NCBI RefSeq assembly: GCF_022605165.1
Contig: NC_063068.1
Span: 2,046,001 to 2,110,000 of the forward strand
Length of the DNA: 64,000 nucleotides
Origin: Purpureocillium takamizusanense
Taxonomy: Eukaryota > Ascomycota > Sordariomycetes > Hypocreales > Ophiocordycipitaceae
Direction of reading: 5' to 3'
Position 1 is the stretch's first letter; each line of letters starts with the position of its first letter. This document shows positions 22,570 through 33,790 of the stretch, in pieces. The notes under the pieces were generated by a model. The model ran no database searches. It saw only the letters and a list, made by a program, of their open reading frames with translations, and was not told the DNA's origin. Made by a program: the position numbers and the translations under genes.

Positions 22570-24557
22570 GTCCTGAGCCGAAACGATCCAACCTGGCGAA
22601 CCAGTCGGCAGGCCTGTGGTCGCAGGCAACGCCTGCGCAAGATAGTCCTGGCTCTGCAGTCACAGATTATACGGCGGCAACGACCCCCAACTCGCCTCAG
22701 ACCCCGGCAACGCCCCCAAGGCGGCCTGTCAACTTCACGTCCAACTCTTTCCTCAAACAGTTTATCGAGGAACCATCGATTGTCGGTGGCGGCGCAGCTC
22801 AATGCCCCGGTCCTCGGGACCAAGCAAACGTAGGGGACCACATCTCGATGTCGCAGAGAGGCTCGGTGCCGAACCCTGCTTCTCTTCGGTCTTCGGGATC
22901 CCCTGCCGGACGTGACGAGGCGTCTCCCCGCCAGCATGTGTTGGTGCCAGGCAGCACTGATGGGCGGCCAGAAAGCAATGTGGGCTCTTCAGACGCCTTT
23001 GGACGGTCTCTGCAGCAGCAGCCTTCCAAGTCGTTGGGGGTCCATAATATCCTGAATCCTTTCGATTCGCGCCACATGCCGCCTGAAGATGCCGGGCGTT
23101 CGACCACAGAGGGACCCGGCGCGTCCGCGCCGCTGGGCGGACGAGCATATGCGACCTCACGGGCATACTATTCGGCCGCGGCCGCTGCTAGCTCTCATCC
23201 AGGAACTCCCGTTGGAGGTATGGCTCCCCGAGGCAGACCCCCGTCATCCGAGCGGAATTCCCCTGTGACGGGCTTCCCCTTCCCCCCCTTGAATGAATCA
23301 AGATCGGGCACAAGTCCACGGCTCCCTAGAGCCACGAGCTTCAGCCAGGCTGTTCCACCTAGGGAGATGGAGTCCCGACGACAGTCCCTGTTTGCTAGTT
23401 CCTCGCCCGCCAAGCGACCTTACGAAGCCGAGCCGTCAGAGGAGCCGAGACAACTCCCAGCATTGCCTCAAAGCCTAGGTGTGACTCTTCCAGCGAGTCA
23501 CTCGTCAGCGGACCAATCCGGGCCGCCCGGGCATTCTGTATCGCGTCCTCCGGATGCCATGTATATGTCACAGCCGTCAGTTCTATCGAGAGATGCCCAG
23601 GGCCGCCCCCAGTCACTGCCTGCGCAAACGCAATTCCAGCAGAGTGGCGTGCTCAGCCGGCCAATGTCGGCCCTGGCCGGCGCCGAGCAAGGATCATGGT
23701 CTGATGCGATGCGCCGATCAGGGATGGGTACCAACATGGCTCCAGCAGAAGGCCAGCAAGCGTTCATGACATTGCCTGGAAGCGATACGCCGATTCCGGT
23801 TCAAGTTGACTACTCGCAAGCCTCGAAGAAGGCTGATGAAAAGCGGCAGCGTAACGCTAAAGCCTCTACAAGACACCGCAGGAAGAAGAAGACGATGCAG
23901 GAGGAAAATATGCGGCTCTTGCAAGACCTCAAAGACGAACGTCAACAGATGGCGCTCGAGGTTGACGACCTGAAGCGGCAGCGGGACTTTTACCGCGAGG
24001 AGAGGAATCGACTTCGAGATATTGTGGCTCGCACCGCGGGAATCCATCAACACGCCGCGGGCCCACCAACCCCCCCAATGCAGAGCATCGAGAGCCTTGC
24101 AGATAGGAGTCCGGGATCGCGCTCGCACATGCCAACGCCGACCCCAGGGTATGCGAGCGATCCTTCGTCGGCGGAACGGCCATCGCAACGACGAAGGACG
24201 GAGGATCGACCAGACTACGCAGCGTCCGTGTATGGTGCTTCAGTGAGCGGGTCGCATCAGACCATGGATCCTGGGGTAGGAGGCAGCAGCAGCCAGGCGT
24301 ATGGGATGCCTGCCCGGCCGCTGTCGGCCTCGTCGTCGGCTAGCGGTGAAAGACTGCCGCCTTTGCGAGCGATTGAAGGGCCTGCTCCCGCGCAAAGCAT
24401 GGGGGGGAGGCAACCGCAGGAGCAGGACCCCAGAACCGGACAGTGGCGGCCAGCGCAGCCGCGACCATACGAAACAGGCTGGGCCACGGGAACGAGGAAA
24501 ACGCACGAGGGACACCCAGGCCAGGGACATGCGTCTCATCCATCACAGTGGCAGTGA
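22570..24557 (+). CDS. bZIP transcription factor (5' end unresolved)
   Basis: Nuclear DNA-binding regulator. The first in-frame ATG is 22848 (569 aa to TGA at 24555-24557), but the frame stays open and coding-like up to a splice-acceptor-like CAGCAG ending at 22569. It encodes Thr/Pro-rich sequence and TSNSFLKQFIEEPSIVGG; an in-frame TGA lies at 22557. I therefore mark the CDS as 5' partial. Counting from ATG 22848, the bZIP lies at about residues 326-395: a basic region with RQRNAKASTRHRRKKK, then a leucine-zipper-like helix (EENMRLLQDLKDERQQMALE..LKRQRDFYREERNRL). An LGVHNILNP motif near residue 64, seen in other fungal regulators, and large Ser/Pro/Gln-rich disordered flanks complete the protein. 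Target genes cannot be predicted. The long leader suggests translational control. Identity as bZIP is secure; the N terminus is not. Confidence 0.85.
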
Positions 24558-26291
24558 TATGGGGAGAGGGTCGTCGGCAGGTGCCGTGTTGTATGGCGCC
24601 ACAGCCAGCCGGTACGACAAGTTGGAGGACCACGGCGAACGAGGCGTCCGACATAGGCAGCGCAAGTAGCGCGGCATGCCTGGCGCATCCATGGCTTGTG
24701 TCGACGGGCTTGTGCTCGGTAGACGCGGTATACACCATTCAGCCGGGCGACCGGCATGTTTTATTCTAGCCAATGCTGATTTTGCGGGCGTGTCTGGGGC
24801 GGCTTTACTTTGTATGATGATTTGATTTTATCTGGCTTACCGGACCTTTAGGGGGTTCCTATACGACAGCATGGGATGCGCCACTGCCTTTGGAAGTTGT
24901 TTGTTATACCCAGCAGAAGTTGTCCGCAAAGATGAAGACTGGAGTGGCGCAGTTGCAGTCTACAGATGACGCTTGATGGGGGACATTCGTGTGTCACAAA
25001 AATGCTTTGCAGTTGGCTTATGTTTTCTCTACGTTCCCTTTGTATCATTGACGCCTGCAGCAGCACAGGATACCCAGTCAAAGACAAGAAAGAATGGATC
25101 GCGCGCATGGAAGAAGATACCCAGGGCAGTTTGGCGGATCAGGGCAAGGGGGTGGGTTCGCAAGGGTACACAGCAGCGGGTGTGTTGGGCGGCGTTGGCG
25201 TGGGTCGTGGTGTTGTTGGTGATGGTGTACCGACGGCAGGAGGAAAGATGCTGGTGTACGTCAGCGGGCCACGTTGGCGCCGCTCTTATGTCTAATTGTA
25301 ATCGTCTGTGAAGTCGCTCTGGGTACTACATACAGTTGCGTGCGTTGATGTAGGTGAGAGGGGATGGTTAGACAGACGGCTTTGGCTGAGCGGTGGCCGG
25401 CGCCGGCGCTGGGCGGAGGTGCGTGGCTCTAGCCGCAGAGTGGCAAAGCCCGGAGCGAGCTACCCAAGGACTGTCACAGCAAGCATGCGCAGAGTATGCA
25501 TGCATGTACAGTATGTAGGTATGTATGTTTTGTTTTGTTGGGTGTAAGCGCGATGGCGTCACTGGCGGAGATGAGATGCGGGCGTCGAGGGAGCTGCCCA
25601 GGTTGGCGTGCCTCGACCTTGTTGCGCACGGTCGGACGCGTTGCTGACTCGATTTTGAAGCGCAGTTGCGCAAGGCAAAGCCCCCCGTATTATATCGTGT
25701 CGTGCCGTGTCGTGTCATGCTGTGTGGCGTCGTGATGCGACGTGGAGCTCTTACGACGGCGGAGACACGGAGGGAGAGGCAGAGAGAGAGAGAGACAGAA
25801 CAGCTGTGCATGCAGACAGGACGGCGAAGGAAGGAGCTGGGCAGAGGTGATTGCCGAATGTGGACGACCCCAGCCACGTGTGGAGCTGACGGCCGAGTCG
25901 AAGTCGTCAACAAGGCCGCCAAGGTAGTCGATACTACTGCCACGCCCCTGTTTCCGCAGCCCGCGCTAGTACTTCGTAAGTACTGCTACGTAGGTACTGT
26001 ACTGTACGCGGGGCTTGGTGCTGGTTCTCCCCAGAGCTCCACGCTGGCTACTTACTACGACACACCAGACGCCTGGTCCACCTGGCCTCGTCCTGCCTCT
26101 CGTTCCTCATCAGCCCTCGTCTCAAGCTGCGATCAGCTGCACGCGCGCAATTCGCACCCAGGCTCCCGTCGCTCCTAAGCTGTGTGTGTGCCTTCGAGTT
26201 GCGCCGCTGTCCACGCTCGACTCGAAACCCGCGTCGCACGAGTCCGGCCGAGCCGGGACGCCTCGAGTGCATGCCCTCGACCTGCAGCGTC
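24558..26291. other. spacer between bZIP and Sec12-like genes
   Basis: No supportable gene. The left part should be the bZIP 3' end; a T-rich, AT-richer stretch lies near 24760-24840. GTAC-rich motifs occur at 25966-26010, about 280 bases before the next start codon. A purine-rich GAGA run lies near 25768-25800. Confidence 0.5.
25966..26010. repeat. GTAC-rich motif cluster
   Basis: Overlapping AGTACTTCGTAAGTACTG and GGTACTGTACTGTACG elements, partly self-complementary, upstream of the Sec12-like gene. Same motif family as other spacers in this window. Confidence 0.6.
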
Positions 26292-28153
26292 ATGTCCGTC
26301 CCGTTTCCCTGTGCGAGCATTGAGCTCGATTACCCGCTCTACGCCCTCGACTTTGATCCCGAGGATGCGCAGCGCCTCGTTGTTGGTGGAGGAGGCGGTG
26401 CCGGCCGCTCCGGCGTCGGGAACAAGATCGTGCGTCCTCCCCCCCCTTTCCTGTGTCGCTTCTCCCGCCCCCCCGCGCGCGCAGGTGCCGATACTGGACA
26501 ACAGCTTACGCGCCCCAGACCGTCCTAGACGTCGCATCGCAGACGGAGCTGCGCGTGGCCGCCGATGTCGAGCTCTCCCGCGACGAGGACAGCGTCATGT
26601 CCCTCGCCGTTGGCCCTCGCAAGGGCAAGACGACATACATCTACGCCGGCGTCAACTCGAGCCCCGACGACATCGCCAAGGGCAAGAACGAGAACCTGCG
26701 CACCCTCGCCATTGAGCAGTCCAAGGCCCGCGGCTCCGTCGGCGTCAAGACTCCCGAGGCCAAGGTCCAAGAACTGTCTCGCGTCGCCGCCTTTGCCAAC
26801 CCGGACGCAGACACCTACCAGCGCCTACTGCGGGTGTGCGGCTCCGTTGGTGCCGCCGCTACGGCAATGGGAAAGGACTCCCAGATCGCTGTTTTCGATG
26901 CCGTCCCCGCGTCAAACGGCGCGCCCAAACCTAGGGGCGTCGTCGAGCTGCCACGCGACGCTGAAGATTTGGACATTGTGCAGACCGGCGATGGCCAGTT
27001 CCAGTTGGCCTTCTGCCACAAGTATGAGCTGCGACTTCTCGACATTGGCAAGGAGGAGACGGAGCCACGCCTCGTCTTTACGATGCCCGACGACCATGGC
27101 GAACGACCAGTCTTCCGCTCCATCCGCTACCTGTCCCCAGAGTTCATTGTCGCCGTCTCCAATCTGCCCAAGAGGAGCGGCGTGCTCATTCAGGGCTTCC
27201 GCCTGCCGACGCCCGGCCACGAAAACGCCCGCATTGCCGTCACGACGCGCATTCCGCGCAAGATCTCGGCCACTGCCATGGCCGTCGCCAATCTCGCCCC
27301 TCCCGAAACCCCCGGGGGTCCTGTGCGCGACACACAGTTCATCATCGCCGTCGCCGGCCATGATTCGTCGATATCCGTCTACACGCTCGAGCATCAGCTC
27401 TCCACTGCGCTGAACCTGCTCCACGACCTGTATCCCTTGTACACACTCAAAGATGTCCATGGCGCCGATAACATCACCGGCGTTGCCTTCTCCCGCTTCG
27501 TCACTCCCAAGGCCCACATCCGCCAGCAGTTTATCAAGCTCGCCAGTATCTCCCTCCAAAAGTCTGTTGCCGTGCACAGCATCCCCCTCAAGAAGTTCGT
27601 CGACAGTCGGCCCCGCAACGCCAAGGCTCCGCCTCGCCCCGTGAGATACGTCACCGCAATGAAGGCGCGGCGTCCCTCGCCTCGCACATTAATCATCATC
27701 CTCACATGCATAGTGCTCATCATGGCCATTGTGTGGCAGTCGGTCATGGAAATGTACGGCCGCTCGAGGCCCGTTCTCTCCGCGCAGCAATGGCTCCCCT
27801 CGTGGCACGGCACACTGCGCTCCCCGGACCACCAGCCGTCCGTCTTCTTCGAGAACCACATCATCTCCAAGCTCGCCAGCGGCAAGACCCTCCTCGAGGG
27901 CGAGACCATGGTACTTTATGAGACCCAGGCTCCCAACGGCGAGGCTGAGGCCACGCTCACCGCCGAGGTCCACGATCACAAGGTCCACGGTCCCGCCAAG
28001 ACGTGGGAGGACCTCCCCGCCGATCAGAAGCTAGTCTGGCGCCAACGTCTGCGCGAGGCTGGCGCCTGGACTCAGGGCATGGGCGAGAGCGTCTTCAAGG
28101 GCATTCTGTTTGGGCAGATTGCCGGCGCCATCGGCGACGCTGTGGGCAACTAG
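26292..28153 (+). CDS. SEC12: Sec12-like guanine-nucleotide exchange factor for Sar1
   Basis: ER membrane WD40 protein that loads GTP on Sar1 to start COPII coat assembly. Exons 26292-26429 and 26519-28153 (intron 89 nt, GTGCGT donor, GCTTAC branch, CCCCAG acceptor) give 590 aa. N terminus: YPLYALDFDPEDAQRLVVGG followed by GRSGVGNKI, the glycine-rich loop and Asn typical of Sec12 (Asn near residue 44). Other family blocks are VELSRDEDSVMSLA, a repeated beta-propeller, and IAVAGHDSSISVYTLE. A single hydrophobic helix at about residues 435-457 anchors the cytosolic propeller in the ER membrane and is followed by a lumenal tail of about 130 residues. The splice was chosen because only this acceptor joins NKI to TVLDVAS in frame, as the family requires; a nearer AG ending at 26484 would shift frame. 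An alternative start seven codons upstream (26271) is possible. Confidence 0.92.
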
Positions 28154-28587
28154 TGGCGGCCATGAGCAGAAGGCATCACCACACGCAAAGCGGTAGGGGA
28201 CATGCATCATGAACCTGGATTCTACCGCATGACCGACAATGATTGGTTGGACTGTACACTTTTTTTCCACTTTGACGAAACATACGGGACGCTACTTCGT
28301 GGGCTCGGACGCCTGGTTTTGGACTTACAAAAGGAGTTTCGTTGGTCTTGGTATACGGGCATGATTGGTGGTGGTGTAGGAAGGCCTGGAAGGGGGGCCT
28401 GTGTATAGCATGATTAAGTGGAAAGACATATGACGCTTGCAACTTGCACCCTGAAAGTCCCAGACCCGTGTCCGCTCCTGCTCTTGAACACCCAAGACCC
28501 TCGAGTTTTACGATGTCAGGCGCTGGGATGAGGAAGCTACCTATGTATTACCCGTCGTATGTTGGTTGATTCTACGAAGTACATGCA
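28154..28587. other. convergent intergenic region
   Basis: About 430 bases between the 3' ends of the Sec12-like gene (+) and the DUF5672 gene (-). It should hold both terminators; a T-run near 28258-28266 and AT-richer sequence are seen. No gene recognised. Confidence 0.5.
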
Positions 28588-29691
28588 TCACCAATGGCCC
28601 GCACAGGTCCCTGGAACGTACCTCGCCACGTCCATGGCCACGGTCATCTTGACTTCAGGGCAGTAGCCGTAGATATGCCTCCGCAGCTCTGGCGTACCCC
28701 ATATCGGCGAGTGAAGGTATTTGCCGCTGCCCCCCGTGTGGTACCCCATGGGTTCGTAAAACCCCGTCCTCCAGTCGTCGATGCCCTTGACGCGCTCGTT
28801 TACCCCGTTGCAGAGCAGCGTGCCGTTGCTGCAGAGCCTCATCTCGGCGGACGCGGCGGCTTCGGCGACGCCGCTGTGCATCTCCCCCGAAAAGGTCAGC
28901 GAGACGGACCCGTTGGCGACGTTTGCGCCGGGAACGTGTGCGAGCCGCTCCGTGAGCCACACGTCCTCGGGCTCGCTGTCGTCGCGCCTCTGCTGATACC
29001 GAAGCACCTCGACGATGCGGCTCACGCGGCGCAGCGAAAGGCCCCCGTTGCCTCCCCATGCCGCGTCGGGGAGCCAGGGCGCGCCGACCCAGTCGAGCCC
29101 CAGGAAGCCGTCCACGTCGAGCCGGCTGTTGGCACAGATCACCGAGTCCGTCTGGAAGACGAGCAGCCACTCGGCAGGCGCAACAGCGACCTCGTACAAC
29201 CACCGCGAGGTGAGGAACCGGCTGACCATCTCCTGGCCTGCGGTGCTCATGTTGGCGGGGATAGGCTGCAGGGAGAGCCTGCCAGTGCGGGCGTGCGCGC
29301 GCGCGGCGGCCGAGGCGTTGAGCGCGGCGAGGGACGCGGCGGAGCCGAGAAAGAGGACGGGCCACGAGGGGGGCAGAACGGCCATGAAGTGTAGCAACAC
29401 GGGGGCTAGCATGGGCTGCGGTCGATCCTCGACCAAGAGGGCGAGCTTGGAGACGTCGAGGTCAGGGGGTCGGCGCTGAGGGCGGATCGAAAGTTGGGGA
29501 GGGGCCGTAGACGGCCTGGAATAGGCGACGAGGGAACAGAAGCTGTTGTGTGCCCGTTGTTAGCGACACAACGGATGCTTTTCTGTTCGCTGAGGCAGTT
29601 GGGAAATCACAAACAAGGCAAGAGACAGTGCCAGGAGGAGGCGGAGGCATCGAGGCATGTTGAGGCGCCGAGGCGCCGCGATGAGGAGCAT
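28588..29691 (-). CDS. DUF5672-family type II membrane protein, copy A
   Basis: Probable Golgi glycosyltransferase-like protein. Exon 1 is 29691 down to 29615 and exon 2 is 29542 down to 28588, with a 72-nt intron (GTTTGT donor, GCTAAC branch, CAACAG acceptor), giving 343 aa. Residues 13-33 form a hydrophobic signal anchor with basic residues in front (RRLNMPRCLR), and a short Pro-rich stem follows. The DUF5672-like catalytic-type domain has LLHFMAVLPPSWPVLFLGS, then WLLVFQTDSVICANS with an acidic DxD-like site region, then LDWVGAPW, a glycine-rich GGNGGLSLRRVS and SEPEDVWLTERL. It is a paralogue of the neighbouring plus-strand gene, with the same block order and the same first-exon length. 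Acceptor and donor sugars are unknown. An alternative start is the second Met, 11 codons in (29658). Confidence 0.85.
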
Positions 29692-30031
29692 CTTTGCGTA
29701 AGGCGCGGGATCAGTGGCCCGCCGAGACTTGATGACACAAAATGACACAAAATGACAAAAGACACATAGAGTCATGGAGTTTCAGAAGGTTTGGACAGCA
29801 CCGGGGAGTCTTCAATCTGATTGCACCAACGGGGAGAGCTCACGTGGCACATTGCAGGCAGTTTGGCCATGGAGGCAGGCGCCTTCCAGATCGAAGCTTC
29901 CATATGAAAATCAGAAGTACTTGCAGGGTAATCTTGTATTCTACCACCCCAACTCGACATTTGTCGTCTGCTTTTGCTTGAATGTCTCGACAGATCACCG
30001 CACTTTTCGGACAACCGCATATGCAAACACC
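29692..30031. promoter_or_regulatory. shared divergent promoter of the DUF5672 pair
   Basis: About 340 bases separate the two start codons, so regulatory elements are likely shared. A 10-base unit (GACACAAAAT) is repeated about three times at 29732-29763, close to the minus-strand gene. No CCAAT box was seen. Co-regulation is inference from the arrangement. Confidence 0.5.
29732..29763 (+). repeat. short tandem repeat in divergent promoter
   Basis: About three copies of a 10-base unit GACACAAAAT, the third imperfect. It lies about 40-70 bases upstream of the minus-strand DUF5672 gene and could be a regulatory array or a chance slippage product. Confidence 0.6.
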
Positions 30032-31261
30032 ATGGCGATCCTGAGCTCAACGAGCGTCGTCGCCATCACCAAACCGCGCCTCCTAGTTGTCGTCTCACTC
30101 GCCCTCACGTATGGATTCGCACGCCTCTCCGTGTAATCATTCTAACCATGACGAGCAGGTGGACGGTTGCGTACTTGATGCCACAGTACCAGCCAATCCT
30201 CCAGGCCAGCGTCTCGTCTCGCATCCACGATGCCCGCCAACGACTGCCAGGCCTCTGGCCGGCTTGGCCCCTCGCTGGCCACTCGCAGTCGTTGCCACCT
30301 CCGTACTACTACAACACCTCCAAAATGGCGCTCATCTTTGAGCCCCGGCCTTTGCCGCACCTTGCCCCCCTCATCACGCACATGATGGCCGTCGTCCCTC
30401 CTGAGTGGCGCTTCCTCTTCATCGGCTCCCCCTCGAGCACTTACTCGGTTGGCCGGGCGCCCAGCATCCGCCACCGCCGCGAGGCCGGCAAGATCGAACT
30501 CATGGCGCCTTCCTGGCCCTGGAATGCCGATACCGGGGAAGACGTCTCTCGGCTCCTGACGGACGCGCGCTTCTACGACACTTTTCTTCCCGGAGTGGAG
30601 TGGATCTTCAAGTTTGATCAGGACAGCATTCTGTGTGCCAACTCGCCCAGGGACTTGGACGACTGGCTTGACTGGAGCTGGGCTGGCGCGCCGAGGTAAG
30701 CCGTCTCAGTGCCATCATTGGGACTTTGATTGACCCTGCAACAGGAGCCCAGGGGACCACTTCTCTGGCACAGGAGGCCTTTCTCTGCGGCGTGTTTCCT
30801 CCATCCGACGGGTTCTGGCCTTCCAGGAACGACACAACAACTCTGAGCCAGAGGATGAGTGGTTTGGCAAACGACTCTCCCTTATGCCCGGCGAAAGGGT
30901 GGCACACCAGTTTCAGGGTGCCATTGCTGTCGAGAACATCTTAGTGGAGAAGCCGATGGGATACACGGTCCGCGGGGGGCACGGTGGCGGCTACCTCGAT
31001 CACGACGTGTGGAAGGATGCTGACCTGCGAAATCGGATCTTTGGGTATTGCCCGGAGCTGTCCATAATCATGGACATGAAGCTCGAGAGGGAGAGGTGCC
31101 CAGATGACGACGGGCGAGGTGGCAGAGGCACCGAAAAGGGATTCCAAGACTCGGGCCTAGCAAGGCTTGCCGTTGAAGTCAAATCCGCCTATTACAATAC
31201 GGAAAGTGCCGGAGCGCTGGCACCGTTGCCGCCTCAGCCGCCTTCAATGCCACAGCTCTAG
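30032..31261 (+). CDS. DUF5672-family type II membrane protein, copy B
   Basis: Paralogue of the divergent minus-strand gene. Exons 30032-30108, 30159-30695 and 30745-31261 give 376 aa. Intron 1 (50 nt) has GTATGG, TCTAAC and CAG; intron 2 (49 nt) has GTAAG, a TTGAC branch and CAG. Residues 17-30 are a hydrophobic signal anchor (LLVVVSLALT). Conserved blocks shared with the other copy: PLITHMMAVVPPEWRFLFIGS, WIFKFDQDSILCANS, LDWSWAGAPR, GTGGLSLRRVSSIRRVL, SEPEDEWFGKRL, and near the C terminus GYTVRGGHGG and RIFGYCPE. It differs by intron 2, absent from copy A, and by a longer C-terminal tail rich in Gly/Pro. Likely role: Golgi-lumen glycosylation of wall or secreted glycans (family inference); no substrate can be assigned. 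Confidence 0.88.
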
Positions 31262-32222
31262 ACGCTAGATAGATGATGGCACGCCGCAGCCAGCAAGTCT
31301 TTGCTCGCAGCGTTTCGGCTTTCGTTCTGCAAAAGTTCCCTGTTCATTGTGGTCTTTCGTGGCTCCTCAGTATCTTACGGTGATTGTCGTTGTTGGCTGG
31401 GCATCTCATCTGCCTCGTGTTCACGTCATCCGTAACGAGACGGCGACGCCCCGGTAGAGTTTCACCGTGTCAGACTGTAGCCTCACCGACGCCCACGCCC
31501 CCCTTGATTGACTCCCCCGTAAGACCTAAGCAGACAGACCTTATTACAGTCCAGCCCCGCGGCGCATGTCGGGTCCCTGGGGCATGCATCTAGCCAATGT
31601 GTATCTAGTTTGTGAAGATTTGGGCTCTCAGCCTTGCTGGCCGCCAACCTAAGCCACCGGGTTGTGGACGCTCCGTCCCCCGCCCCCCGTCTTGCCCCGT
31701 CTTCATGCTAGGCGGAGACGGTTTCGGGCTATGGACCGGCCTCTCAAGGCTGCATGCTGCATGTTCTGCTTGTGCTGCTGCTGCTGCTTCGACCCTGGCG
31801 GCCAAGGGGGCGTTGCCTTCCTCCCTTGCGGCCCCTCTTTTGCCACTCTTCAATTGTGCTGGCTAGGAGCCTTTGTTTGACTTACACGTCCACGAGCGAT
31901 GATGCCAATGGGGAGCACCCCTTTGCTGCCCTGTTGGGGCGCAACCCGAATACACACTTACATAGGTGAGGTTGACGTGCCGGGAGCTAGAGTGGCCGTG
32001 CATGTGTGCGCGCGCGCTGATACCTTTTTCTTACTACTTCTTCTTCTTTTTCGTCTTCGTCTTCACATCGGCCTCTCTTCTGCCTTGCCTGGGAGGGAGT
32101 CAGGGGGGATGAGCGACAGCGGTATATAATGCGCTGCCATTCTGTCTCTTACATGGCTTGCCCTGTTACTACTGGCTGTACACTTTTGCTCATCGCCGTT
32201 GTGGTATTTCGTTTTCGTCGGC

Positions 32223-32250
32223 GGCGGCAGGCAGGCAGGCAGGCAGGCAG
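32223..32250 (+). repeat. GCAG tetranucleotide array
   Basis: About six tandem GGCA/GCAG units follow a GGC run. Simple sequence, likely length-variable between strains. Confidence 0.8.
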
Positions 32251-32286
32251 ACAAGCGGGCTCACGGTTCCTCACGCGCGAGTGGTA

Positions 32287-32327
32287 GTAGGTAAGTAGGT
32301 AGGTAGGTAGGTAGGTATGTAGGTATC
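32287..32327 (+). repeat. GTAG/GTAT tetranucleotide array
   Basis: About nine TAGG-type units, the last ones varying to TATG. It lies 40 bases from the GCAG array, so two different tetranucleotide arrays sit side by side. Confidence 0.75.
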
Positions 32328-33065
32328 GGATACCCACGTGCAGTGTCTTACTCTTTTTGACAAATACGATACGAATGTCGGCTCTACGTTGCAAGCAAGC
32401 AGGCAAGCGAGCAAGCTTGCCCACTGTTCTCACCCATCACCACCCTCTCTATCCTCATCATCATCACCATCATCACACATACACACACGTACACACTCGC
32501 TCACACACATCCCCCATCCCTCCCTCCCTCCCGCTGGCCGGCCCGTGGTTGCCGGCGGCTAAGTCCACTACTTACCATTCGCTTCTTGAGACGTTGTTGG
32601 CCTTGTATATATGTACCGCACAGGATAGGCGGCGTCGTCGTGAGCCGCTCACGGCGGTCGGTCAGTCAGTCACACACGCCGCTGTTGGCTCCCATCCCAT
32701 CACATCCCTCATCCCATCCCATCAACGCAACCCAACCAAAACCAACCCCGACGCATACACCACCACGTCTGGTATATTACTTTCATGCGACTTGCCCTTT
32801 TCCTCCTGCTTGCTTGCGCGCATGCCCCATGTATAAGAACGTTGCCTTGCCACTTCTCGACGGACAGGCCGGGGGAGGGGGGCCGGGGAGGAGCAAGGGA
32901 GCAGGCCTTGTTGGATCGCCGCGCAAGAAAGGAGGTGGGGGGGCAGGCGGGACGAAAGGGGCCACAGCTGACGCTTCAGGTTCGCCCTGCCCTTCGCCTT
33001 CCCGCCCCCAAGCTTGGCTCACTGGCTGGCGCTTGGAGCATGTTGAGGCTCGCACACGCGCGATA

Positions 33066-33123
33066 CACATACAAATGCACACACACATATTACACACATA
33101 CATACATACATACGCACACACGA
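33066..33123 (+). repeat. CA/CATA-rich microsatellite
   Basis: Interrupted ACAC and ACAT repeats, including four CATA units in a row. Confidence 0.75.
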
Positions 33124-33763
33124 CGAGAGGGAGAGGAGTAGAGACGGGAGAAATTTGGCCAGCGCAGACACACACACATCGAGGCTCGCCCGGCGTAAGG
33201 CACAGCTCAACGGGTGTCCAAACACAACCCCCCTCCCCCTTTTCTTCCTCCGTTCTTTTGCCTCCGTGAGTATGCGCGTGCTGTTTGTGTGGTTGCCTCC
33301 GGCGGGCCGGGCAAGCTGCTCGACTTTGCGGTCGGTCAGGCGGCCCTTCAGGAAAGTACTCCAATTCGCGTGGTGGTGACTTGGGGGCGCAAGGGAACGC
33401 CTGTGTTTTTCATTGTGCGGATGCTGCAAGCATCTTGTGCCTGTATTCACCTACAAAATACGAGGAGCTGAGTCTAGGCAGCCAAAAAGGTGCGGCTCAA
33501 GAAACGGAGCCCGTATACATAGTCCCAGCTGTCTGGCGCATCGGTAACCACAGTTCTCGCAAACCATGACAATCACATTCAGCAAGGCAAATGAAGCGCT
33601 GGGCCAAAGGCCACTTTCACGTTCTCACGCTATGTCGCAAACTGCCAAAGAGGGGGTGCGTTGCGGCGCAGTTAGTTTCGCCGTTGGGCAAGAAAGCCTT
33701 GATTGGCTGCCTGGCGAGTCAGCTCGCCCCCCCCCTCTCTCTTCCAAGCAAGTTGGTCTCTCT

Positions 33764-33790
33764 GGTGGTGGTGGTGGTGGTGGTGGTGGT
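33764..33790 (+). repeat. (GGT)9 array
   Basis: Nine uninterrupted GGT units in noncoding DNA. Confidence 0.8.

Noticed and set aside
28594..29394. 266-codon plus-strand frame
   Set aside because: Antisense shadow of DUF5672 copy A; the minus strand shows the conserved family blocks.
29560..29775. longer start for DUF5672 copy A, 28 codons upstream
   Set aside because: The extra segment (Phe/Cys/Val-rich) would place a second hydrophobic stretch before the anchor and falls in the tandem-repeat promoter; the paralogue's 77-nt first exon supports the start at 29691.
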